This document shows positions 12,901 through 24,201 of a stretch of DNA of 64,000 nt, piece after piece. The stretch is taken from NCBI GenBank assembly GCA_003956705.1, contig QZCP01000050.1, forward strand, positions 81,689 to 145,688, read 5' to 3'. The notes beneath the pieces are model-generated. The model did no database searches, was not told where the DNA came from, and worked only from the letters and a program-made list of their open reading frames with translations. Position numbers and translations under genes: made by a program. The stretch's first letter is position 1; every line of letters begins with the position of its first letter. Source of the DNA: Brevipalpus yothersi. Lineage: Eukaryota; Arthropoda; Arachnida; Trombidiformes; Tenuipalpidae.

Positions 12901-13281
12901 TATTTGCTCCTTTAATTACCTATACTCCATTTTTGCTGATTATTGAAAATTTTTTTACCATCTTCATCTCAATAGGGTCAACAGACACAAAGATGAAAAT
13001 CGAATGGTAAGCATCAAAGTTTCAAGTTTATCAAACCTCTTGAAACCCCTTAGAATTGTAAATTATTCCTAATTTCTCCTTTCTTCTTCAAGACTCTTCA
13101 TAATCTCGCTACTGTTATCGGACCAACACTCATTAGACCTGGCTCGACCAGCCCACCAACTTCTTCAGGAGCCACAAATACTGATACATTCACAGCTGGA
13201 ACAATAGATGTTATGGCACAAGCTGGAATACTATACTTCTTCTTGAAGAGAAAAACTGTGGAATTACCAGGCAATGCATGA
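3981..13281 (+). CDS. BCR-type RhoGEF/RhoGAP signalling protein
   Basis: This protein both activates and inactivates Rho-family GTPases. Twenty coding exons join in phase: 3981-4613, 4719-5979, 6042-6100, 6181-6309, 6527-6826, 6888-6933, 6994-7166, 7245-7378, 7435-7502, 7554-7648, 7728-7784, 7857-8057, 8296-8419, 8502-8761, 8826-8935, 12259-12398, 12485-12619, 12768-12873, 12976-13006, 13093-13281. They give 1416 aa (human BCR 1271). Order: an N-terminal coiled-coil oligomerisation segment (FQTAWSQRFPD, then EKEEFYVAYLKKLL); a long acidic Ser-rich region with a PPTPPRKPK SH3-type ligand; DH about 655-860; PH about 867-1050; C2 about 1053-1180; RhoGAP about 1218-1410 with the arginine finger near Arg1246 (GVYRVSG). 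Every GAP landmark is present, so both activities are probably intact. The 3.3 kb intron 15 holds another gene. The 51-nt intron 7503-7553 could be retained in frame. Confidence 0.93.
8936..12258 (+). other. Large intron 15 of the BCR-like gene, hosting a nested gene
   Basis: The intron runs from donor GTGAGT at 8936 to the acceptor ending at 12258, and the split codon AA|G is rebuilt exactly. Most other introns of this gene are 50-240 nt. Its centre (9707-11710) is a complete antisense open frame; the flanks (8936-9706 and 11711-12258) show no other coding signal. Confidence 0.85.
9707..11710 (-). CDS. Intronless three-PDZ scaffold with NHERF-like C-terminus
   Basis: One uninterrupted frame of 667 aa starts at a true ATG (11710). 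PDZ1 spans about 9-92 (carboxylate loop YGFDL), PDZ2 about 252-332 (YGFKL) and PDZ3 about 424-504 (FGFTL). Each has the NHERF-style HPDGPA / DPDGPA / DPDSPA turn followed by a LIEVN strand. Long polar linkers separate them. The C-terminus ends in EKIEYFNNL, which resembles the ezrin-binding tail of NHERF1/2. By family knowledge such proteins tether membrane transporters and receptors to ERM proteins and cortical actin. Human NHERFs have two or four PDZ domains; three plus an ERM tail is unusual. The gene lies wholly inside an intron of the BCR-like gene on the opposite strand and has no intron of its own. Orthology to NHERF is an inference. Confidence 0.85.
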   Translation of the reverse strand: MDLTILPPKLCMLHKWPHYNGYGFDLVTNKAGEGHFISMVHPDGPAEATNVCRGDWLIEVNRQNVEKLSHSQVIKTIKESPGGRVSLLLLPEETERWRKRYLMVITSSHPDLEHYYTEDKFKNEEPSFFNVISDRIESFSGKKSAIPEGIVPNGNYHRHSVPNSDMSPQHNNQKENINQKRFSSGKELMEHETFSNEKSKLDGSFSESNFLKNSLKSHNSVSTIKSNITEGSQSSHITTITILDREFFARQCKLRKSEECSDYGFKLDSLPENEGHFLCNIDPDGPAAKAGVEENDRLIEVNNVNVEYTSHQNLVKMIRNSPDQEVTFLVVDKQAYEWFLSRNLRIHHNSTSLIRDMDNLRNHLISERVSARKSQLSLLQSDSFHRSSIGSEMLIYPTMSASEKGEISPIRELIRMPESAPSPRICTIVSKPDQKFGFTLNTYHKDSAKLISEVDPDSPASLAGLRQWDRLIEVNGVNVNRENHAQIKKRIENSGCRVQLMVLHESEYEWYEKNDLIPRSNQTNVVHISNESGLGSLAQVSKYVNSLNDSLDSKMEDGGRINLVNGSREISDKTANDSSKKSRPESQLQLSSNMIDPPIQDGRRWSSYTKKLDTNGENEVNNEHVLGNLRKFSAKELRSMLPANKRQAYELCSSLDFEEKIEYFNNL

Positions 13282-13883
13282 AATATTAGCTTGGTACTCA
13301 CAAGGCAATTATCATTTTGGTTGCTCAAACTCTTACAAAAAGAAAGTTATTTAAGAAACGTTCTCAATTTTAACCACCTTGACGGACATCAATTCTCTCA
13401 TCGAGGTTTTTCCTTGATTAACTCCTAAATTATCAAGGGAAAGGATAAACACATTCTTTTCCAATTCTGTGCCTCTTAAGGAAAATTGAAACTCGTCTAT
13501 TTCGATATTCTGAAGAAAATAAACTTGTGAATAATATTGTTCAATATTCTTTGCTGCCAACTTTCACCTTTCTAATCATTTGAAGGGTCTTTTAGGAAAT
13601 TTCCATCTTGCCTTATTCAATTTATCGGTATCAAGTAGCAGTATTGATACACTATGGAGAGAAGTGATAGATCACTCTGATTTTATTCAATGGTCTAGGA
13701 GAGGTGGGATAGATTACGAACTCCGGGACTAGCAAAAAAAGTATATAAAAAGATACTAAAGTTAAGGAAAAATGCTATACCAATGATTGAAATATAGAAA
13801 TGATTAGAATATCTCCTGAGAATGGGACCGAATCCCCTTTTGAGATCAGATTTTTGTTGACAATAGTTGAGATAGATTAGATT
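13282..13883. other. Convergent 3' flanks of BCR-like gene and spermine synthase
   Basis: The two genes converge here. Short frames on the minus strand (for example 13351-13560) have no domain, no partner exon and low-complexity AT-rich content. The stretch is read as 3' UTRs and spacer. Confidence 0.5.
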
Positions 13884-15212
13884 TTAGTCCAACTTAGTTA
13901 CATCATAGAAAACCCATCTGAAAAGAGAGAAGATAAATTTTTAGAGACAGAAAATCACGATTGAGTATAAAGCTTACTCTTCCAAGAAAGATGGGACGAA
14001 GGCAGAATGGCGTGAGAATTCAAGCTTAAAAGGCATCGTTCGAAGCAAATTTTCGTACGTTTCCAGAGCTTGGGTGCAGCCAGATCCAATTGCCTATATA
14101 AAAGAGGATACGCTTCAGGGAACGTCTAGAAAGATGTGAATGGAAAACTTACATGGTTCATGTATTTCCCATTTTTACAGAGACATGGTAGAGATAAAGT
14201 GAGAATCTTCTTTATCAAAGCCCATATGTCTTTACTGCTAGCATCTTCATCACCATGAATGGGAATGTCTGTCAAATCGTTGAAAATCATATCAAACTTG
14301 CGACCATCTCTGAGAAACTGTTCGAGATTTGGTAAACAATCATCAATTATGATCTCATATTTATCGGTTTTTAAAGTGTCTAGAACAGATCCACAAGCTC
14401 CTCGAAGGTATTTTCTACAGCCTTCAACCACAGCATCGTCTATGTCGATCATGGTGACAAACTTAGGTTCCTCCTTCAATAGCTCATGAAGAAGACCACC
14501 ATCTCCACCACCCAATATGAGGATATCCTTGTCTTTATAATCAACCTTCCCATAGTTCATCAGACCATGAGTGTATGGCAGATCTTTTTCAGCCAGATTC
14601 TGTAAATCATCTAGAAAAAGAGCATTTCCAAAAGTTTTAGACTCCATGATCTTGACGTGCTGGAATTTCGATCTTCTATCAAATAGAATTCTCTGAAAAT
14701 CATATTCCAGAACACGATCATCAGAGGATACATAATAATTGAACACCGGACATCCTCTCTTAAGGGCTGGAATTTTCTCGATACAGTCACCGAGTATGTC
14801 TCTCAACTCGTCTCGAGTTTCATCAATCACTCGACTGAGATTCTTTTTCGCGTCTGTTGGAAAGAAGAAATTGAAAATTAATACTTAGGATCCAATTCAA
14901 AGACACATTTTTGTCCTTCAATGAAAACGAACCATCAGTGAGACTCTCTCCCTTGATTGCTTCGATGTTAATCGAATAAAAGTGTTGATGGTCGTAGCGG
15001 CGTACGAAAGCTGTTAGACTTGGAAGAGGAGGTGTCTCGGTGGCCTGAAGAACAGAGAAAGAACCGTTTTCCAGAGGTGCTTCATAGCATTGCTGGAGGA
15101 ACAGTTTTCGTCTGAGAACATCTTTCAGATGCACGATCACCGATTCCGGTGTTTGAGCTGGGCAAAGATCCCATCGAATGGACAGCAAATATGATAGACT
15201 TCTAAACGACAT
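13884..15212 (-). CDS. Spermine synthase
   Basis: The aminopropyltransferase makes spermine from spermidine and decarboxylated S-adenosylmethionine in the cytosol. Exons 15212..14933, 14853..14153, 14093..13978 and 13917..13884 give 376 aa (human SMS 366). The N-terminal third is the SMS-specific dimerisation region. The Rossmann-like catalytic domain carries LILGGGDGG near residues 206-213 for the cofactor, then MIDIDDAVVEGC. The acidic catalytic stretch is FNDLTDIPI. The C-terminus ends EEWVFYDVTKLD, like other SMS proteins. The N-terminal extension and KYLRGACGSVLD favour spermine synthase over spermidine synthase. The first donor is GTTCGT, weaker than the rest, but the phase-1 join restores the frame exactly. 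Confidence 0.92.
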
Positions 15213-15981
15213 AGTAGTGTTCAAATGGGAAGTTGATGCTTGGGAAAATCATTCAAGAAGATGAAAGTGAACAAAATTTCATGAACTAGGCTGATCAGTC
15301 AGCAATGTTGACACTCATGAAATATAGTGATAATGATGAATGATCTTCGACTATAATTCTCGCAATACAATACAATTCGCGTTAATCATTGGCAATTGTG
15401 AGCAGCGTTGACTGGATTCGATATCATATTCAATATCTTCATCAAATTACTCACAAGTCAGTTTGAGATGAGAAGCTTAAAGCTCTGTCAAGCTGCGATA
15501 AAGAGTCAAGTTGTCAGCAAATCTTTGATAATTTTATCGGGTAAATTGATCCTTTCATGGCCAATTTTGATGGAGAAAGCATATTTAATGTTGGAATCAA
15601 AATTTTGGTGACGGGAGAGCGAGAAATCTCTTTACTCACCGAATTCCGGAGTAAAACTGAAAAGTTTAATAATCTAGTATCTGTTTCCAGAATATTACTA
15701 CTAGATCTGAGTTTCTCATTCGTTAAAGTGTCAATGATTTCTTTAAACGGTGCGAAAATCACGATAAATCGTCTTGAGGAATTTGAAAGAAGCAAATATT
15801 ATATGCAAGTGTATATAATTTCAGGAAAAAGTTAGCAAAATTGTTCAAATTAGCCAGAAAATTAGTTGCCAAAAAGTTTAACCAAAAAGAGCGCGGACTG
15901 AAGTCAATTGGCTTGAGATCAGATCTTGGCGAGGCTATCATTTGGTATCTTAAAGATTCTCTCTCTTTCTCTTTCTTTTTC

Positions 15982-16018
<37 letters not shown>

Positions 16019-16300
16019 TAAGAGAGTTTCTTTCAGAACTTTTCTTTGAGAGAAAATTCTTGCTCTTTTGTAACAATGGAAAAGTTGAAACATTTGATTT
16101 TTGTTTCAACTAACTTTTCTTTTATCATATTGTTCAGTGGATATTATTCGGAACATGGCAATTACTTGATTCGATGAAATATTTGAGCTTTGTGATGAAA
16201 TTTTCCCATGAAATTCGTCGCCCAGGACTCTTTTTGGTTCAACATCATTCCGGTGTCTGAAATTGTATTGTGAAAATACACATCCGATGATAATTTCATC
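15213..16300. promoter_or_regulatory. Divergent region between spermine synthase (-) and Ihog-like gene (+)
   Basis: About 1.1 kb separates the two start codons and should carry both promoters. Frames at 15557-16113 overlap each other on opposite strands and run into a CT tract, so they are rejected as genes. No clear core element was found. Confidence 0.45.
15957..16019. repeat. CT-rich microsatellite
   Basis: A pyrimidine tract of CT/CTTT units lies about 280 bases upstream of the Ihog-like start codon. Confidence 0.85.
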
Positions 16301-19011
16301 ATGCAATATACATTTATTTTATTTATTTTTGTTTTTATAATATCAGCATTAGATGTTGAGTGCTCGAGAAAATCAGCTCGTCTACACATTAGCGGTGAAC
16401 ATTTGTCGCGAATGATTTCACACACCGAAAGCAAAGTCACGTTCAGATGTGTTGCTTTGCCAAATTCGGCCGCTGTTGAATGGGTCTTGAATGGTCGACG
16501 AATTGAGCCTGATGATCCCAGATTTTTGATTGAACACAACAAAATTACCATCAAACTTCCAGGAGAAAGTTCTCCTGAGTTGCCATATTCTTATCATTAT
16601 GAGGACTCAAGTTATCGTTCACTTTTTGTGGAACGGTCCGAATCTTCTCATCTATTCGGTGTGATTCAGTGTAAAGCAAAACTTGGTCACCATACTTTAC
16701 TTAGTGAGCCTGTCAAATTAATTGTTGCAATTATAAACGACTTTGTGCCTCAGAAGAATCTGACTGTCACGGTTTATGAGGGAAATACAGCCGTTATTCC
16801 TTGCAAACCGCCCCATAGTGTACCCATTGCATTCACTGAATTTATTGTGAATGATACTCTCATCAATAAATCCAAAGGTGAGTTTATTGGTAATGTTTCC
16901 TTCCTTCACTCATTTATTAATCCTACCTTTCTTTCTTCACAGGCCGCTATTTGTTATTCGGATCGGGCAATCTTCATATTAGAAATGTGAAAATTTCAGA
17001 CTCTGGATTTTATCGCTGTATTGCCTTCAACCCCTTCTTGAATGAAAAGCGAAACGCTACTCGATATGTTGAGCTTAATGTTCAGCCAGTTCCTAGGCTA
17101 TCCACTGATCGAAATTGGAATAATGTCAATCACGGTTTTGATAGAGATTCGGCTTCATCTGACTCGAATCTGAAGTTTTCGATAAAACCTCAGCCTTTCA
17201 CACAAGTTGTAATGGGTGCCAATGTCACTTTGGAATGTGTTACTGAGTCTACACAGCCAGCTAATATCAAGTGGTACAGGGTGGGACAGCCTTTACCAGA
17301 ACATAATCAACCACTATATGGTAATTTAGAGCTTTTTGAGCTGAAAGAAAACGACTCAGGGGAGTATGTTTGCGAAGCTTCGCTTGATGAAGATTCCAAT
17401 AAAATAAGAGCTTCTACTATCTTGAATGTTCAAGTTGTGCCAAGAATCGTACGGAAACTTGAAAACCTCAAATTAGCGGAAGGAAACGAACTGTATCTCG
17501 AATGCAATGTTAAAGCCAATCCTAAGCCCAAGATTTCATGGTTCCTGAATGGAGAACCATTGAGAAACTCGAACTCTGGAAATGGAACGAAAATCGAAGA
17601 CTCTGACAACAGTGTGCTTTATAATTCAGACCTCTCTTCGACAAACTTTTACCAATCAAAGTTGCGAATCTCTCATGCTCACTACCGTGATCATGCTGGT
17701 ATATACCAATGTTTCGCCTCTAACGTTCTAGGATCAGCATCAACATCAGCTAGAATCAAATTTTCTGACTCTAGGCTCAACAATCAAGGGGCCAACTTTT
17801 CTGCGAAAGGCAAAAGAAACAAGAAGAGAGTTCAAGGAATCAAATTAGTCCCACCTTCCAGACCTCATGTTTCTCGCCATGATGAATCCTCAGTGATTAT
17901 TAGATGGTCAGTACCCCCGAATGATGGTCTGCCAATACAATTCTTCAAAATACAGTATTTCGAGTTAGATCAGGATGATAGCGACTGGCAAACAGTCGGG
18001 GACGATCTCGCACCCAATACCGACTTTTATTTTGTCCCAAACCTCAGAGCCGGCTCTTCCTATAAATTTCGTATAGTTGCAGTTTATAGCAATAATGACA
18101 ATCGTGATGGTCCTTCGTCGGAAAAATTCACTCTTCTGAAAAATCCATCAATTCAGAGACCTTTATCAGCTCCCAGAATTATTCATGCGGTACCCGAGAG
18201 TCCGTCCTCTATTCGTCTTTCCTGGACATATGATGATGTTAGCGACAATCCAACGAGAGGATTCATAATTTTCTATCGGGCCGTTTCCTATGCTGGAGAC
18301 TACTCACTTGTAGCTGTCCCAGACTCTTCGAGCAATTCTCATTCTGTGACAAATTTATCGTCATCTACAGCCTACGAATTTAAAATGCAATCATTCAACG
18401 ACGCTGGAGTTTCAGAATTCTCTAGTATAATTCAGAATAAAACTGATCCAAATCCTGACCAAACTGTCAGGGAAAATGAACGAGGGTCAAGTGAGGACAA
18501 GCCTCACTATCCTAACCCTATCCCACAGGATAGCGAATATAAGTTGTACCTCATCGTTGCTCTTGGAGTCTCCTTATCTCTGCTAGTTCTAATACTATGC
18601 AGCGGATTGGAGTATTACAGAAGCAAAAAAGAAGCATGTGAAAAGCCTCGAGCCAAGCCTCACACAAGTATAATTGTAAATGCTGGATCTTTTCGTAAGG
18701 AGAACGAATCATCGCCCACAAAATCGAATGGATATTTGAGAAGTACTCATGAATCTCATGCCTATCCAACCATTAATGTGAATACTTCTGTCCACAATGT
18801 TCCTATTTTAATCATGGAAGGCTCCTTCTACAGTCGGGTTTCTCAGGAACACTCACTTTCCGCTGCCAATTGTAAACCAAGAGCAGGTAGATCTCTCGAG
18901 TGTCTATCACATTCGAAACGATCGCACACTCTCAACACTTTTGAAAAAGGAACAGCAAGCCATCAAGTGAGCTCTTGGAAGAGTTGTAACTTTTGGGAGA
19001 CCTCAGTTTAA
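16301..19011 (+). CDS. Ihog/Boi-like Hedgehog co-receptor (Ig/FN3 membrane protein)
   Basis: This is a single-pass surface protein that, in flies, binds Hedgehog through FN3-1 and Patched through FN3-2. Two exons, 16301-16877 and 16943-19011, join in phase 1 and give 881 aa. In order: signal peptide 1-22; four Ig domains with paired cysteines (Ig3 about 290/336, Ig4 about 380/449); FN3-1 about 496-593 containing VPPNDGLPIQFFKIQY, which is typical of the Ihog/CDO/BOC group; FN3-2 about 599-692; transmembrane helix about 726-747; a cytoplasmic tail of about 130 residues without known domains. Four Ig and two FN3 domains match arthropod Ihog rather than vertebrate BOC (three FN3) or CDON. Which of Ihog or Boi it corresponds to cannot be said. 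Confidence 0.9.
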
Positions 19012-19540
19012 CAATTAAGTGTCAACCATAAATCTCCATGTGCCTTTCGTATATGATTACTTAAATTATTGATCTAATCTCTTCTCCTCTATCTTTCCTT
19101 CCTTAAATTTATTTATTTATTCAGTCCAAGACTAATGCGATCTTTTCATTTTACCTTATTCTAATCATTGACAGTAAATAATCATCAATTCTTCTCTTGA
19201 AAGTAGAGGGTGAATTAATGTCGGAAATTTAATTCGATAATTCGAATGATCTAAGAAACAGATTGAACAAACAAGATGGTAATCCAAAAAATATACAATC
19301 GGCATCAGGTATGGGCCAGAAGAAGACAGGTCTGGTAAAAGATTCTTCTTCAAGACGGATTCTGTACCATCGACCGATGAGTCTTCCATAAAGGAAAGTA
19401 TCAAAGAGAGCTTACTGAATGAGAGCTCTACGTTGAGTGCTTATCTTGATAAAGTAGGTTAACTCAACGTCTTTAAAATCAATCTCTATGCTTCGTCCAA
19501 TGGAAATTTTTCAGAGATAGAAGTAAAACGATCTGTCGAA
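19012..19540. other. Convergent 3' flanks of Ihog-like gene and CLASP
   Basis: This AT-rich spacer lies between two stop codons. A minus-strand frame at 19165-19404 has no recognisable feature or start context and is not called. Confidence 0.45.
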
Positions 19541-22500
19541 TCAAATAGTTAGAATCATGGGAGAAGAAGGGGAGTTACATTCACTAGAATGCTGGCTTTT
19601 AGCTCGATCTATGTATAATTTAAGGAGCTTCATTTTGCTGCCATCAAGCCCAGTGAGATATGGTTTCAATTTATCACCAACACGATTATGAATAGTGACC
19701 ATTGTGAAAACAGCAGCCTTACGGACAGCGCTCTCCGGATTGTCATAAGCCTGTAAGCAAGAGAGTCAACGTGAGTTTTTGAGGTAAACGAAAAAAGGGA
19801 ACGAATCATCGGAATCTGTCCAACATCAAGACGCGTGTAGTGGGCTCACCTGGATCAGAGGAGGCATCATATCTGAAAGTAATCCCTCAATTTTCTCCTC
19901 ACTTTGTCGCTCGATTATCTAAAAATTAGTGGAAATTGGTGGAAACAATCGAAAAAGTTACAATGATGTAGCGGAAAATGACTTCAAACTTACTTTGGAT
20001 AACATTTTGATAGCTGCTTGATTCATGGGGAGCTCACCGAGGAGAATTACACATCGTAGAACTCTGAGACATGGTTCTAATGGTAATATATTAGCGACTG
20101 AAGCAGCGGCTGACTCACCAGCTCGTTGCACTTCTTTTTCTTTGTCTTTGCTCGCTTCGAGCATTTTTAGTATGATGAGCTCAATATAGTCCGTGAACCG
20201 ATCAGGATGGGCCTGGATGAATTCACGTAGGGCTCGATAGGATAAAGCTCTAATGCTGCTAGTCTCACCAGAACTCGTTTTATCGAGGATGATCTTGAGA
20301 GCTTCCTTAAAATGTTTGTCCCAATCAATTGACTGATCTTTCAACATCGCTATGAGCTCTTGAAGAGCTTCTTTCTGAACTTCAACATCTTTGGAGCTTG
20401 TAAGAGATTCATTCAGAATGAGAGAGATGAACTCTAGAGAATTCTTTTCATTGTAATCTGGTATGCGACTTGTCGAGTTGAATTCAGGAGATGAGGATTT
20501 ACCCTTGGAGTGAATCGGTGAGGAACTTGGTGATGCTGCATTGTTTGTCCGAACATTTGCATCAATTTGACTGATCCCAGAGTCTTTGGAAGCTGAGGAA
20601 ATCTCTCGACCTTGTAAAGAAGATCTGGCTAGAAGTTCATCTTCATTTTTCGAAGCTTTCTCTGGATCAGACAGATTTGGAGCAGTCGAATCAGGATCTG
20701 TTTCGAATTTATATTTTTGGATTTCATCAGTTGTTTGCTTGAGAGAGCTGAAGACATCATCTGAGTGACCATTTTTAGAACTTTCTTGATTTTCGAGATT
20801 CTCCGAGCTATGATCTGTTTGATTCTGTACCTCCAAAACCTTGGTGAGACTAGTGTTGTTTATAAAAGAGAGACCTGATATTGATATTCGTGATGGTGTT
20901 TCAGAAGTAGATGCAATAGAATTGGTTGATAGATTTTTTCGTTCTCGGTTAATAATTTGAAAAGCTGTGTCTTGGAATGGGACTTTGGGCAAGACGTTCA
21001 CAATAGATAAGAATTCAGATTGATTCAAATTGAAAAGATTGATTAGCACTTCCGAGGAAACTTTACGTAAATCTTGGCTTTTAGGGTCAGCAGTCCAAGC
21101 GATTATTTTCCGAAAAGCAAGATCAAGCTCATTATCAGAATTGGATGTCCAGTCACCCAATTCCATGTTACTGAGAAGGGTATTAGAATATTGCAGAGCA
21201 TGTAAAGTTGACTTTAGAGGTGGCTTCGAGGTGGGATCACTTAGGAAACGGATTATCACACTCAGTTGATTAGGGAATGGAAAGAGCTCGCGTATAAGTT
21301 CCAATGTTTCATTGATCCTAGATTGAATTGAGTAGAGTGTATCCTGTCCAATCTTCAAGAATAACTTTATCAACAGTTTTGGCAGCCAATCCCCTAGTAG
21401 ATCCTTATAAGCTACGATGAGCTCATTCAGAATCTCGAGAAACAGTGTAAAGGTCTTCAAGATATTGTGTGAGAAACAGAAATAGAAAAAAGACCAGAAT
21501 TAGAATAAATTTAGGTAAAGTTTTCATGGAAAAGAAGATGGAATGATTTCTAGAAAAGACTTGGATGACTTAAACTCATGAGTTTTCAATTTTCAGGAAG
21601 CCTTGAAAGAAAGGCCTCGCACCCAAAGTGAATGAATGAATGGCAAATGTTCATACCTTGGTATGTGGATCCGATAGCATTTTGGTGAATATTTCTGTGA
21701 TACGTTTCAATTCATAGATATGTAAAGTTCGGTTTGAATGACGAAGAAGAGACTGGAGAGCTAGCAAGCCATCTTTTCGATCAGACCAATGCGAACTTGA
21801 GAGTTTTCGCAGGATTTCATTGACATTCTGGCAGAAATATAGGGAGAAATTTTTGGATCAAAGAATGTTGTGATACTTAAGGGCATGTCTTGAATGTTGT
21901 AGGAACAAACCTCGATTGTTCTGCTAGCAAATGATCGATCTGAGCAAATACTTGAAGTTTCACTCTCATCTGACCGATCATCAAAGCTATATCTTTTGCT
22001 TTGGTTTGCAGTTTTGAGAGCAGTTGCCATCGCCACCTCAGCCTCTCGACTTTGTTGGAGAATTTTTTCAGTAGATAGGGCCTTAGAAATCGGAGGGGTG
22101 ATATCACGTCCCGATGCTGCACTAAGCTTTCTGTGAGCAGAAGAATTGCTTGAAAGTCTATCGGATGCCGAATAACTGGTTGTGGATCGTGATGGACTGG
22201 TTTCACGGCTGTGGAGAGCGATACCGGATCTTCGTCTAGGAGCTCTGTTATGAGAATCGGTGGATGAATGACCCCGACTATTGGGGGAGGTTGATCTGCT
22301 CGTGGGTTGAGATTGAGATACGCGCGAACGGGATCGGAGAACTTTTTCTGAGGAGGACGAAGGAAGGGTAGGCGTGATCATATTCGTCACTCTTCCGATA
22401 CTTGATGTAGGGGTGCATCTCAAACCAGCTTTGATTGTACGGGAAGATGAGAGAAAATGATGCGAGAAATCGGTTAGAAAAAGAAGTTATACAAGACTAG

Positions 22501-24201
22501 ATAATTGATGAGATTCAGAATTGTCATTAGGAAGTGAATGAGGGAGGGTTCATGATATTCTCCTGGATCGGGAGATCAATTGAAGGTGCAAAATTGCAGG
22601 AAGAGTCATGAATTGGATAATGATAAAAATGTAATTTGGCGTTCTTCTTCTGTTTGGTAAACAAAAACAATGCTCAATCAATTCTATTCTTGAAGCATTC
22701 TATCTCCTTTTCATGTCAGTTCAAGGCGTAAAAGAGTGGAAATAAAGAAATTTCAAAAACTTACTGAGAGACATTTCTCCTGAGGCGAAATTTGATTTTG
22801 CATTTGCAACAGCAATCGCAGCCCGAGCTCTAGCACGTCTGGCTGCGCTAACGTCAATAGCACTCACGGCACGAATCGGTGTTTGAGTTGAAACTGAATC
22901 AAGGAAGTTGAAAGATGAATCAATTATAAAAACTAAAGTAAGTTAAAGATTAAAGACACTTACGGTTATCACGAGGAGATGAATATACAGGTATACCAGA
23001 TCTATACCGGCTATTCGAACTGGATGGAGGTCTATTGAGATTCTCGACAGAGTTGCTGGAGGGAACAGGATGATTTCGAATTGTCAAGTTCGAAGTGCAC
23101 CTAGGGGTAAATGGGGCTGCAGCTGAGTCACACTGGCTCAGAGAATTCGTGCTACTAGAATTACTCAAAGAGGGATGATCAGTGAAAAGAACACGTTGTT
23201 TGCTGGGATCCAAAGAACTGAGTAAGATTTGAGCCTGATCTTTGAAGTGTTCCGAGAATCCCCAGAATGCTTTGCGAGCATATTGTCGAGCCTCAGGACT
23301 GGCATCACTGATTCCTTTCTTTATTGCTTCAGAAATAACTGGAGCTTGCTTTGCAAGAACTAGAGTTGGCCAAACTTGGACGATTAAATCTAGAAATTCG
23401 CAGCAGGCTTTGCGTATTTCTTTAGATTTCGAGTTGAGACCATTAGCAACGATTGGTATCAAACGTGGGGATCGTGTATGCTGCAAAATCAATCTGATAC
23501 ATACTAAGGCTGAGCTGGACACGACTTTGGCACTATTGGGTATCAAGTTCAGTAGAGTGGCGAGTAAAACTTCACAAAATCGGGCACATTTAACACCCAA
23601 TTTTTCACTCATGAAGGAAATGGTTATACATGCCTCTCGGACAACTTGTGATCGTAGATCTTTTACACTTTCTTGGAAGGGAAGTTCGAGTAGCTTCAAT
23701 TGGTCCGAAATCTCTTTATAATCCATTATACCTGCTTCTAGAAGACCTCGGAAGTTCCTCAACGTTTCTATACGCCTTTGCCAGTCTATTTTTGAGTCAG
23801 ACAGCACTGTAGTGAGATGTCTAATCTCTTGTTCTGCTTCCTTCAATGAGGGTAGATTGAGTTTAGGAGTATCCTCGAAGGCTTTAAGGAAAACTTCCTC
23901 ATCAACGGCACCTGCATTTGTAGAATCTAGGAAAAAATGGAATAACAAAGAGGTGAAAGAACAAATATTAGAGAGATGCTGATGAGGATGATGATGATCG
24001 AGTAATGATACAGTTTCTGGATAAACTATGAATTATGTGGTCGCTTCATGGTTTCATCTACTTACTCTGTGGAGTTTTTGGCGTTAATGTCATTCGTTTC
24101 GGAGGTAGAGCATTCCTCAAGTGATTATTCTGTAATATGGCCGAGAAATATTTGTCAGCAATCGAAAAGGAGAGAGTTGGAATAAGACTTACATGATCCA
24201 T
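19541..24201 (-). CDS. CLASP/MAST/Orbit microtubule plus-end regulator
   Basis: CLASPs stabilise microtubules at the cortex, kinetochore and spindle. Nine exons join in phase: 24201..24193, 24129..24066, 23926..22964, 22893..22765, 22428..21911, 21827..21657, 21454..19994, 19918..19850, 19750..19541. The product is 1197 aa. A CLASP N-terminal TOG array lies at about 25-260 (GAVDEEVFLKAFED, LRSQVVREACITISF, LIPNSAKVVSSSALV). It is followed by a basic Ser-rich region with an EB1-binding SxIP motif (SGIP) near its start. A second TOG begins at NVNEILRKLSSSHWSDRKDG. A third C-terminal TOG-like repeat ends in DKLKPYLTGLDGSKMKLLKLYI. A further SRIP motif sits in the second linker. The model lacks the extra N-terminal TOG of long vertebrate isoforms. 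The first exon codes only three residues, so a longer 5' isoform is possible. Confidence 0.92.

Noticed and set aside
15557..16113. Overlapping frames on both strands upstream of the Ihog-like gene
   Set aside because: They overlap each other, run through a CT microsatellite and show no domain or splice partner.
23242..23812. Plus-strand frames antisense to the CLASP TOG
   Set aside because: Antisense shadows of a clear coding exon; no domain content of their own.
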